A program made the translations under genes and the position numbers. DNA of 31,427 bases from Condylostoma magnum. Lineage: Eukaryota; Ciliophora; Heterotrichea; Heterotrichida; Condylostomatidae. The notes under the pieces were generated by a model. It was given only the letters and a program-made list of their open reading frames with translations. It was not told where the DNA came from and made no database searches. Every line of letters starts with the position of its first letter. The first letter of the stretch is position 1. Shown here one piece after another: positions 22,640 through 31,427 of this stretch. The stretch is taken from the NCBI GenBank assembly GCA_920105805.1, contig CAKKTI010000250.1, forward strand, positions 1 to 31,427, given 5' to 3'.

Positions 22640-24490
22640 ATGGAGTACCTATCCATTAGTAAGAATTTCGTTAAAAAATAAGGATTATACGGGAATTAGA
22701 TGGATTGGATAACAGATTTACACAGTTCCAGGCCATTAAGGCTTCAGCCTAACTAATAATTTCCAAGGACAATAGGATAGTTATTTTGCTAGTATTGTGA
22801 AAGTAATTTGAGAAATATAGCAATGATTAATGTATAAACTAACCAGAAACTAAGATACAGCGACCTTTTGGACTAATCTAGAAAAATAGCAGGAGGGTTA
22901 GTTGCGCATGATATACAATAAAGGCAAATATGCTTAATTATTAATCATTAATCGGAAAAAACAGTAATAAGCTTCTTTGGATGCATTTTGGCTAACTGTG
23001 TTCCCTGTATAGTAGATTAAGATTATTATAATGAAAATATACAGAGTCTTATAGGAAAATTGCAGCCAGGGTGCATTATTTATGCTAAAAGGGAAAAGAT
23101 TAAATCATAAAAGCTAATACCGATGATAAAGGTCAAGTGGTTACTATAGCATGACTAAAAGGAATAAATAAGTCTACATCCTGGCTAATGTGCTGCTATT
23201 GTCGTATCATCATCTGGCAACTTATCAATGCTGTCTCACGACAATTATGTAAATCAGGCTTAGAATCTGATAAGTAAGATGCTTATTTTTGAAAAGCAAC
23301 GCCTATTGTGCTTATCTTCTTTCTCTAATATCAATAGTTAAGTTATCTACTTAATACTTCCTCTATTAGCTGAATCTTAAGTATTTATTGCAAATTTGTA
23401 GTAATTTAATTATAATTTAAAGCCGATTATGAAAAAAGCTATACCTACCATAATGTTTGAATCTGTGTGACTGTATTAGCTGCTAGCTAAATAACTATAT
23501 AATGAGGAACAGTCAGACTCGTATTTATTTAACAAAGTGAAAGATTATGCTCATACAATTGCATATATTTAGTCTAAAAAGCTGCAAAGACTACAATAAG
23601 TACCTTCGATTTCCATATTCACCAATTGGCTCATAATAAACAGAACTTTAGAATCATTCGGCCTTTAGAACTGTTTGAATTACATAGTTCTTCAAGACAC
23701 AGCACCTCCTAATTTAAGGTCATTTTATATGTCATTAGGGATTATTCTGTAAAATTCTTACGGGATGGTTGAAACTACTGGGATTTTTACTATAAATTAC
23801 ATGGTTACTGAGTACATTGATGGAGCTGGTGAAGTATACTAAGGAGTTAAATGCAAATTGTTATAAAGAGGCCCTTAACATTTTGATAGTGGATTTATTG
23901 TAAAAGGAAGAAATACTTTTCTAGGATATTTAAACGACACTTAAGCCACTCAATAGAGATTTTTAACTAATGGATACTTAAAAACACTAGATTATGGATA
24001 AATTTTGAATAACAATCTTATAGTCTATGGACCTATTAATTAAAAGGACTAAATTGCTACGTAAGAGCAAGTTTATGCATCATTTGCACTGAGAAAGCTA
24101 TACTGAGAATGCGACTTTATTTAAAGTGTTATTATATATAAGGAGAACATAGACACTATAATCATAAGTATAGAGAATGACTGGTAATAACAACACAAAA
24201 TATCAAACTAATTTAAGTAGTGAATTAAACTGCATACGAATGATTAATAAGACGTTATTGACAATATATCAGATGTGAGTCACTAAGATCTTATACATTA
24301 AGTCATATAACAGAGCTTATTTGAAATAAACAAGCATCAAATATCAAACAAAAGGATCTAAAATTTCATTATAATGGACACTCCCTTAAACCTAGAAAAT
24401 GGATTCATAACAGCAGATCTTCGAATCAACACTCATAAAATCTTCCAGAAGTACAAAAATCAACTAAATAACCAATCCCCTAAATTATAG
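22640..24490 (+). CDS. degenerate acyl-CoA synthetase-like protein
   Basis: A 616-residue member of the AMP-forming acyl-CoA synthetase fold: PRTIGQLFCQYCESN, LRYSDLLDQSRKIAGGL, a helix-rich core, YGMVETTG (adenine motif), GYLKTLDYG and a C-terminal lobe ending ENGFITADLRIN. Key catalytic positions are altered. The nucleotide P-loop, normally SSGTTGxPKG, reads SSSGNLSML and lacks the lysine. The GR motif before the hinge reads YGPINQKD. The C-terminal catalytic lysine region has R in place of K. It may therefore be a pseudoenzyme or a specialised acyl binder. With TAG 24488 as stop it ends SPKL, a weak peroxisomal PTS1-like tail. It converges on acyl-CoA oxidase 42 nt away. Confidence 0.82.
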
Positions 24491-24532
24491 TTAACTTTAT
24501 TCATTTTAAACATCTTAACTATTAATTAAAAT

Positions 24533-26572
24533 CTAACTCTTATTCGAATTCTTGTAGGATAAATAGTTGTTAACCCATTCCGGAGAGCTTTTATCCTCGT
24601 ACTTTTAAACATTCTAAAAGAAGTTTTAGTACACTTGTCCATCATATTTGCCCAAAACTCCAAAAATCTTATCTGGTAGTTGCAAACTGTCAATAAAAGT
24701 GATGACATGTTCTGACAACTCGCAAGTTAACTTTAGTAGTTCATCTCTTATAAAATACAGTTAATCTTGGCTTATGAACCCAACTAGATCTGAAGACCCT
24801 CGTTCTAAGCAATCACACATATACAGTTTAACTAGCTTGGACAAGTAATTTCTAGAGTTTTCATCAGCCAGTTAAATCACATTTATGAGTATGAACCTAG
24901 AAGCGACTAATTCAATAAAAGAAACAGCTAGGTCCTTTTACCCAAAAATCATCGAATTCAGATTAGCAGACATAGGATCCTTGTATTGCCCCATCATTTC
25001 AATAGTACTATGCAGGTTTTGGTTAAATTTCTAAGTCAAAGCCTCAAGTAAGTGCTAAACACTCACTTCTTTATCAATTTTAGACTTATTTGATCTAACC
25101 CTGTCTCTGTCAATATCAATTCCTTCCACATAACGTGTTTCTGGCTATTTCTACTTTCTGATTCTTTAAAACTGCCTTAGAAGGAATCGGGAGGTTTATT
25201 AGAACAAGATTTCATTATCACCTTCCCAAGTCAGATTAATATCCGCTTCTGTTCTCAGCTACTTAAAAAAGCTATATCCAGAGTACCCCATACTTGCTGT
25301 TGCTTCTCTTGCTTTGTTTACTGTTTCCATAGCGTATCATCCCGTCACAGCCTTTGAGATTGATAAAATAGCGTGGAGTTCAGCCCCTTAAGCTGCTACT
25401 GGGTTCTTTTTAAGCTTTTGCTTAGTATCTACATACATTTTCTTCAGAAAGTTGTTGAGGTTTAACTGGACTATCAGTTTTGCTAGGGAAGGCAACAGTT
25501 TAAATCGTTGCAGCTGGTAGTCTAAAATAACGTTTTCTTATTAGTCCGGGCCAAACTGACGCCTGACTGCACTGTATCTTATGGCTAATACACAGGATTT
25601 CAGGGATACTATTGAGTTACTTATCATCACTATTAGTCTACCCCGGGTAAGTCCACCTATTGTCAATGCGAATCTCTTTTCTGCGCTTTTTATTGTAGAT
25701 ATGAAGTCCCCTTTATCATTTATCTAGGATAAGTTGTCTAAAAGGGAATCATAGCCTACTCTGTAGTTATTAAACACCATAAATCCATTATCAACCCCAG
25801 GCAGTCCAATTTTAGCTCCCATATCTCCAATAACAATTCCAGGCAGAGGCTCGTGAGTATCTCTGTCTCTTATAGGAATCAGAAAGGCATGCACGCCCTT
25901 ATTTCTCCCTTACACAACCAGCTGCGCAAACAAAACAGTCATATTTGCAGTGTTCCCCAACGCCCCAATCCAAACCTTTGTAGCTTAAGGATTAGGAGAA
26001 CTAATAACAAACTCTCTGTTGTCATGGTCATAATCAGCAATAGTTTCAATACCGTTGACGTTACTTCCATGTCCAATCTCAGTCATAGCAAAGCATCCAT
26101 AATCCCTCATTTCGTACGCCCTTTAATAAAACAGTTTATGCTTCTCAGTTCCAAGGAGATTAATAGAGTCGGCATATAGCCCAAGGTGCACGTATTATCT
26201 TACACTGAATTACCCAGAGTAAAACGAACATGCTTATATGTAATTTACTAGTAGCTCAGGATCCTGTTCACTTTTATCAGCTGTTATACTAAATTGTGGG
26301 AAAATTTCCATTATTTAATCTATTATTCTGCCTCGTATATCCTAGCGGGGCATATCAACTTCTTAATATAAGTCAAACTACGGGGATTAGGCTATTTTAT
26401 CTATTACTGAGTATATCTCATTATACCGTTTACCAAAAAGAAATGATTTGATTTATGTCGAGTTAAAGTTCATGCCTCGCTTTCTGTAATTACTAAGAGA
26501 ACCGTCTTAAATATGAGGTGGGAAATTTCCATTGAGATGACCTTAAATTAAGCTCAGTCGACTAGATGACAT
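24533..26572 (-). CDS. peroxisomal acyl-CoA oxidase
   Basis: A 679-residue acyl-CoA oxidase, the FAD enzyme that starts peroxisomal beta-oxidation by making enoyl-CoA and H2O2. Motifs: [15 protein letters not shown] (FAD site), [45 protein letters not shown], and WEGDN (catalytic E) followed by EILFQQTSRFLL. The conserved QQ is encoded TAA TAA (25196-25201). The N-terminus holds RLSLIQGHL, which fits the classic PTS2 pattern R-L-x5-H-L near residue 5, so import through PEX7 is inferred; no SKL-type tail is seen. The stop is taken as TAG 24535-24533. Length is normal for the family and no intron was seen. Confidence 0.95.
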
Positions 26573-26646
26573 TTTTTTATACAACTTTAAAAAGATACCT
26601 TAATAGATTAGAACATCACAACTTTTATATAAGGATTATTTTAAAA
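26573..26646. promoter_or_regulatory. divergent promoter, acyl-CoA oxidase / cyclic-nucleotide protein
   Basis: 74 AT-rich nucleotides lie between the two start codons. The plus-strand start was placed at 26647 because the segment 26647-26910 is in frame, GC-richer and reads as a plausible basic Ser/Pro-rich leader. Confidence 0.4.
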
Positions 26647-28074
26647 ATGTAGTTTGAGCCGTTCAAAACACTTCAACTCCAATCCAGTCAGTCAGCCAGA
26701 TCAATGCATATGAAAAGTTAACGCTCCTCCCGACTGTATCTATCTCCATAATTACCATCAAGCCCTTCTTATACTCATTATTTCTCTAGAGAGGTACTCA
26801 CACCAAGGCCTTAGACTGTACAGTTTACTTAAAATTACAAGAATAGATAAAAAAAGCAGAATTCTATATTTCCTAAATGACTTAAACAGAGGGAAGATTT
26901 TTTACAGGCAATGAATAATTTTGAAAACTAGAGGAATTTGGAAGTATGGGAAATATGTGAGAAGCTTTCATTTAATCGCACAGCTTTTGAAGTTTCTACA
27001 CTTGAGGAATGGGCACTTACTGTTCCTATACTGTAAGAGTCAACTACTTTTATACGGAAAGCTATTTGCGAGAGATTGAAAACTGTTAAATTTAATCCCG
27101 GGGAGATCGTTATAAAAGAAGGCGATAAGGGGGACTGTGCTTACATAATAGCATAAGGAGTTGTTAAGATCACTAATAAGAAACTAGGACAAAATATAGA
27201 TGGAATTGGGCCTAAGAACACTATAGGAGAAAGGGCCTTGGTATCTGGTGAGCCTAGAAATGCAACTGTAATAGCAGCAACTTCAGTAATCACTCTTAAA
27301 ATCGACGCAATTGACTATAAAAACATTTTCCAGAATTAACTTATCAAAAAGAAGGATGAATTTATAAAGATACTCAAGCAGAATAATTACTTTGAGCACT
27401 GATCTGAAATAAGACGTGATATGTTGTCCTCGTCAATGATTCAGATGCAATATGTAAAGGGGTAGTCTATATATGATGAAGGCTCTGAGCCACTTCAATT
27501 CTACTATATTAAATCAGGCAAAGTTACACTAAATAGAAGAATTTCGGTGTAAAATCAATACAGAATTCCCATAGGACTGAAAACATGATAATAAAACACT
27601 ATAACTAAAACTTATTCTAGAACTGTAAGGATTTGCAATTAATACGAGTTTTTTGGCGAAAAGGAATTAGTAAACAAAGAGCTAAGATAAACTAATGCAA
27701 TATGTAAGTCAGATATAGCTGAATTATTAATTCTACGCAAAGATGATTTCTTTTAACATTTTACTGCAAAACAGATAAAAGAGCTATTAAAGGCTAATAA
27801 GGAGAATCCTGATGACTCCGAGTTATAACAAGAATTGGAAAGAGAGTTAAATTTACTTAACAAAAGAAAAAATGCACTTTTAGGAGCAACTAATACAAAT
27901 CTGCAAAGAATGGGCAGAAAGCTATTTGAGGACAAATAGTTACAGAAGAAGATAGAGTGAGCAAACCGTATAAACAACAGCTACAAATTTGCTATGAGAC
28001 AGAACTTAATTAAAACCAGAGTAGAACACAAACGAATGCCTTATAAAAAGAGAGGCAAAAAGCAGTCTTTATGA
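26647..28074 (+). CDS. double cyclic-nucleotide-binding domain protein
   Basis: A 475-residue protein with a basic Ser/Pro-rich leader (1-90) and two cyclic-nucleotide-binding domains. The first has the phosphate-binding cassette GERALVSGEPRNATV, with the glutamate and arginine needed to hold cAMP or cGMP. The second is more divergent (FGEKELVNKELRQTNAI) but keeps E and R. A Lys-rich helical tail follows, ending KKRGKKQSL. No kinase domain or PKA-R inhibitor sequence was recognised, so it resembles stand-alone CNB proteins of ciliates rather than a kinase. Three TGA codons are read as W; the fourth, at 28072-28074, is taken as the stop. ATG 26911 is an alternative start. The next gene continues in the same frame. 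Confidence 0.85.
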
Positions 28075-28137
28075 TTAATAATTTTTACTGTATTTAATGT
28101 TATTATGGTGGCAAAATCTGAAAACTAAACTAATAAA

Positions 28138-30360
28138 ATGGAAAACGAACCGATCCTATTAGTAAAAATCGATGACTATGGAAATTTTAAGCTATAAAAG
28201 CAAGCATTAAGCATTATTTAATAAATTGAAATGCCAATAACAGTAGTATCTGTTGCAGGGCCTTATAGATCTGGGAAATCTTACTTATTGAACCGTATTC
28301 TAGGTGACTAGTAGGGCTTTGAAATAGGGCCTACTATTAATCCCTAGACCAAAGGCATCTGGATATGGGGAAGTCCTATGCAAGTTGGGGATAGATGCAT
28401 CTTGCTTATGGACACTGAGGGGCTAAAATCAGCAGAAAGGGATGAAAATGTTGACACTAAGATTTTTGCTTTGACTGTTTTATTAAGTTCTCTGTTTATT
28501 TTTAATACTATGGGAGTTATTGATGAGGACGCTTTGGATTAAATAAATCTTATATGCAATCTAACATAATATATACATTATAAAGCTTAAGAAATTCAAG
28601 ATTAAAGCAACCCTGAAGAGCTTTTCCCGGATTTTATTTGGGTACTACGAGATTTTTCTTTACAGCTAGTAGATGAAGACGGTTCTGAAATAACAGATAA
28701 CGAGTACTTGGAATCTTGTCTGCACAGAGTACGAGGAGACTCATAAGAAACTCGTGAGAAAAACAGAATAAGGCAGACTATAAAGAAATATTTCCAAAAC
28801 AGAGAGTGTGTCACCTTAATCCGTCCAGTTAACTCAGAGCAAAAACTGAGAAACATACAGGACGTTGCCTATGATGAGTTAAAGTCAGAATTTAGATAGA
28901 AAGTAGAGCAATTGGTAGCTAACATTTGGCAAAGTGCTCCGGTGAAATAAATTGAAGGTGTTCCTATAAACGGAGAAATGCTGGCAAGTCTTATACAATC
29001 CTATATAGACGCGATTTCAGCAGATTAAGTTCCTAACATCTCAACAGCCTGGGAGAGGGCAATACATACTATACTTAACTCGACATTCGAGAAGTGTGTT
29101 AATTAGTACTAATCGTATTTCTAGTCGAGAGTTATTGATACGCTGCCAATAGAGGAATCAGACCTTAAACAACATGAAGTAAAAGCAAGGGGTAAGATAA
29201 AACAAATTCTCACTTAATTGCCCACATCAGCTGGAACTGTCCAATTAGCCGAGGAAACTAAAGAATTGGTTTTTAAAGAAATAAATGATTTCTTTCAGAC
29301 TATTGAGCTGAGTAATATAAAAAAATCAAAAGAAGTATGCTAGAACATAATAAACCAGCTTTTTAATGAATTTGAATAGACAGTTACACAGTCTGATAGT
29401 TTTTAATGAATCGGCTAAGTACTGGGAGACTTAAGAACAGAGTACTGCGAGTCTGCCAAGGGCCCTGTTAAGTTTCAAATTGGATTTGACAAGTACTCCA
29501 AGGACATCGGATAAGTCATATCTAGAATAGTGACAAAAACAGAGTAGTTTTACAAATCCCAGATAAAAAGTCTACAAGAACAAGTCTTTAATCTGCAAGG
29601 AGAGCGAGAAGGAATGCACGAAAACTTCTAAAAGGAGAAAAAGGAGCTAGTAGATTTAATCGAGTACGAGAGAAGACATTCCAGGGAAGAAAAGAGGAAT
29701 CTAGAAGAGGCACTAGAAGAAGCAAGAGGAGCTATGTCCAGTAATAACGAGGAATTTGGAAAACTACATAGAAATTTATAAGATGAGAATCTGTTGCTGA
29801 AAAAATAACTAGCAAGTTCAAGGCAGAGTTTGTCTAGAGAGTAGGAAAAGAATTAAGGAGGAAATGATGCAGTGAATATTGATGATTTTAAAAGAATGTT
29901 GCATGAGATTATGTCGGAGGCTACTTAGCTCGGGGAGAAGGAGAAGTTCTTACTGTAGTAGTATGAGTACGAGAAGAAATTAACAATAGCTGAAAGAAAC
30001 AGCCAGAAGTTATTAACTGAAGCAAGGAGGCAGAGTGAGGATGCTATTAATGAGCTTAAGAGGAGTTACGAGCATGAGATAAGAGACTTAAAGGAGGATA
30101 AAATTGCGTTGGAGTTCAAGCTGAGAGATATGTCAAAGGAGCTAACTGCAAGAGATCTTCATATTAAACTGTTGAATGAAAAACTAAGGAATAAGGAAAG
30201 TGAGAAGAAATTAAGAGTAGAACATGCTGATTTGCTGTGTAATGTTAGTGATTTGATATTAAAGTTTCTAAAGAAGCTGGATGGAAGCAATGATCCGAGT
30301 TTAAGGAGGGATATTACTAATTTACAAGAGCAGGCTCAAAGATTGTCGGTTCATAGATAG
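28138..30360 (+). CDS. guanylate-binding-protein-like large GTPase
   Basis: A 740-residue GBP/atlastin-superfamily GTPase. G1 is GPYRSGKSYLLN (about residue 41), G2 region TKGIWIWG, G3 DTEG (about 92), and the GBP-specific RD motif is in WVLRDFSL (about 171). A helical middle domain follows, then from about 480 a long charged coiled coil (EEKRNLEEALEEARGA, KLRDMSKELTARD). Such proteins hydrolyse GTP, oligomerise and act at membranes; no C-terminal lipidation box is seen (end LSVHR). A TGA near 29407 is read as W. The start could be ATG 28105 instead. It ends at TAG TAA. The upstream gene lies in the same frame, separated only by a TGA at 28072. Confidence 0.93.
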
Positions 30361-30449
30361 TAATTTAAAGGAAATTAAGTTTATAATTTGGAGAAATGGC
30401 ATAGCTTACTTATAATACTTACTTTTTGGTTATACTTTTGAAAGCAGTA

Positions 30450-30890
30450 AGTCTAAAATTATTTTCCTAGGAGATTTTAATCAAATTTGTGTATGGGGAG
30501 AAGGATATAGATAAAACTATATATGCTTCTAATGCTTTGATTCGGAATTAAAAGATAGTTTTTAACTTATAGAGATCAAGAGCAATATTAATATTGAGAT
30601 AGAAAGTACAAAACTAGGATAATTAAGATAATACACTGGCGAAAAAGATAAAATCAATCTAATAAGCAAGCAGTATTATCAGTTTTGTGTAATATACTTC
30701 ATTGCTAATCAGTAGAGCTAATTCCTAACACTAATTCTACTAACTAATTTGCATTACTTTGATTATATTTTAATTGTTGGATATATTCGATTAAATACAA
30801 TGATATTAGATTTAAATGAAGACCCTTTTCATAATTTGAAATTATTTAGAGGTTCGATTTAAATTGATTAAGTGATTTCGATATTTCTGA
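30450..30890 (+). pseudogene. decayed partial copy of the MFS-like gene
   Basis: This segment matches the C-terminal half of the membrane protein gene at 2830-4101. The clearest stretch, about 30797-30890, reads TMILDLNEDPFHN and GSIQIDQVISIFL, against SMTLDLNGDHFYN and GLIQLSQVISVFL in the intact copy, with a few residues missing between. About 100 further residues upstream align weakly by hydrophobic pattern. The N-terminal half is not found and the match stops near 30890, where a different gene remnant begins on the other strand. The part 30450-30640 is not clearly homologous. It looks like a truncated, diverged duplicate. Confidence 0.6.
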
Positions 30891-31427
30891 TTAATATAAG
30901 TATATTCTTTTATTCATTGATATTACAAACTCCCCACCCATCGCAAATTCCACCTTTTTAACCAATTCGCCGTTTTTGGCTATAAAAGCCTCCGACATGT
31001 CGCTAACAGCTATTATTGTGTCCTCATCCAGCCAATCATGATCTGTAAAGTTCCGGCTCAAGCTTAAACGATTTCCTGTACTCTTCACGCTTTTCAGTGA
31101 TTCGGCCCAGAAGTGCAGATTTTGTGTGATTCTTTGGAGAAATGGTAACTCTGGTGATTTCTGAGCCGATTTCATACCTGCCAACTAGCTTTTCACGAGC
31201 AATGACCCATAGTACTCCTATATGCTACATATCGGAAACAACTGCTATTAGTTTGCTGTCATGGGAAAACACCATTGTTTTAAAGCACTCATCAGGTAAG
31301 CGTAACTTTTTAACACTTTTGAGGTGGCTACCGTGCTTTAAATCAACAACTGTTACCTATGGGCACCGCTCTTATTCTAAGTACTCAGCTATTGCTAGGA
31401 ATCTTTTAGTCTTTTCTTTAGTGATCG
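30891..31427 (-). pseudogene. CFAP57-like WD40 gene remnant, truncated
   Basis: The minus strand from the window edge reads as WD40 propeller sequence: VTVVDLKHGS, FKTMVFSHDSKLIAVV, GSEITRVTISPK, HKICTSGPNHWKAW, then NFTDHDWLDEDTIIAVSD and KNGELVKKVEF. The order and the HDW-DEDTIIAVSD segment resemble CFAP57, a ciliary axoneme protein of more than 1000 residues. The reading frame changes at least twice, probably three times, between about 31145 and 31035. The sequence stops at 30891, where the family would continue for hundreds of residues and the MFS-like remnant begins. It is either a broken gene or a stretch with assembly errors. The 5' part is outside the window. Confidence 0.65.

Noticed and set aside
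22440-22712. Open plus-strand frame of 90 codons
   Set aside because: Most of it lies antisense to the N-terminus of the PH-domain gene and the rest is out of frame with the synthetase-like gene. The competing frames give recognisable or compositionally consistent protein; this one does not.
24526-24708. Minus-strand frame of 60 codons
   Set aside because: Different frame inside the C-terminus of acyl-CoA oxidase, whose own frame continues cleanly to 24533.
25853-26179. Open plus-strand frame of 108 codons
   Set aside because: Antisense to the FAD-binding part of acyl-CoA oxidase, which is unmistakable on the minus strand.
27704-27718. 15-nt GTAAGT...ATAG intron in the CNB gene
   Set aside because: The encoded residues fill the expected length between the cassette arginine and the last strand of the CNB fold, so it reads as exon.
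27753-28856. Minus-strand frames at 27753-27977 and 28602-28856
   Set aside because: Antisense to the CNB and GTPase genes; composition is the mirror of a coiled-coil or charged coding sequence.
1-31427. tRNA genes, rRNA, CRISPR, transposon or integrated virus
   Set aside because: I saw no cloverleaf, rRNA core, spaced repeats, inverted terminal repeats, transposase or viral signature. Small RNA genes could be missed by eye.

Overview
The window looks like one end of a macronuclear chromosome from a ciliate, most likely a heterotrich that uses a Condylostoma-type nuclear code. Three observations support this. First, the left end is twelve perfect copies of an 8-bp telomere-like repeat (CACCCTTA). 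Second, long conserved genes read through only if TAA and TAG mean glutamine: two adjacent TAA codons encode the conserved QQ of the acyl-CoA oxidase QQTS motif. TGA must mean tryptophan: it encodes the conserved W of the AP-endonuclease YW motif. Third, several proteins still end naturally at TAA or TAG, so all three triplets seem to be both sense and stop. Ordinary ORF callers therefore see only fragments here, and the gene models below were read by hand with TAA/TAG=Q and TGA=W.

Layout: 1-96 telomere; 97-2829 AT-rich subtelomere with one doubtful ORF; 2830-4101 MFS-like membrane protein (+); 4313-5578 divergent kinesin-13-like motor (-); 5651-6112 Nudix hydrolase (+); 6113-12313 a 2066-residue alpha-2-macroglobulin-like protein (-); 12337-14274 multi-TM protein with three PX domains (-); 14370-15212 AP endonuclease (-); 15258-16232 leucine-rich-repeat coiled-coil protein (+); 16316-17296 PB1-ZZ-UBA autophagy-receptor-like protein (+); 17312-18178 mitochondrial ribosomal protein uL4m (-); 18181-20433 PI-specific phospholipase C (-); 20564-22524 PH-domain protein (-); 22640-24490 degenerate acyl-CoA synthetase-like protein (+); 24533-26572 acyl-CoA oxidase (-); 26647-28074 double cyclic-nucleotide-binding protein (+); 28138-30360 guanylate-binding-protein-like large GTPase (+). 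The right end holds two gene remnants abutting near 30890: a second, decayed copy of part of the MFS-like gene, and a frame-disrupted CFAP57-like WD40 gene.

The chromosome is extremely compact. Divergent start codons are about 45-115 nt apart. Convergent stops are 0-42 nt apart, except at the MFS-like/kinesin pair (about 210 nt). Stop and next start can be 2 nt apart. Most genes show one uninterrupted frame; the PH-domain gene and the CFAP57-like remnant do not. There is no operon logic, but two groups stand out: phosphoinositide and membrane signalling (PX, PLC, PH) and a convergent pair with peroxisome-type signals (acyl-CoA synthetase-like and acyl-CoA oxidase). All identifications come from motif recognition by eye; no database search was possible.
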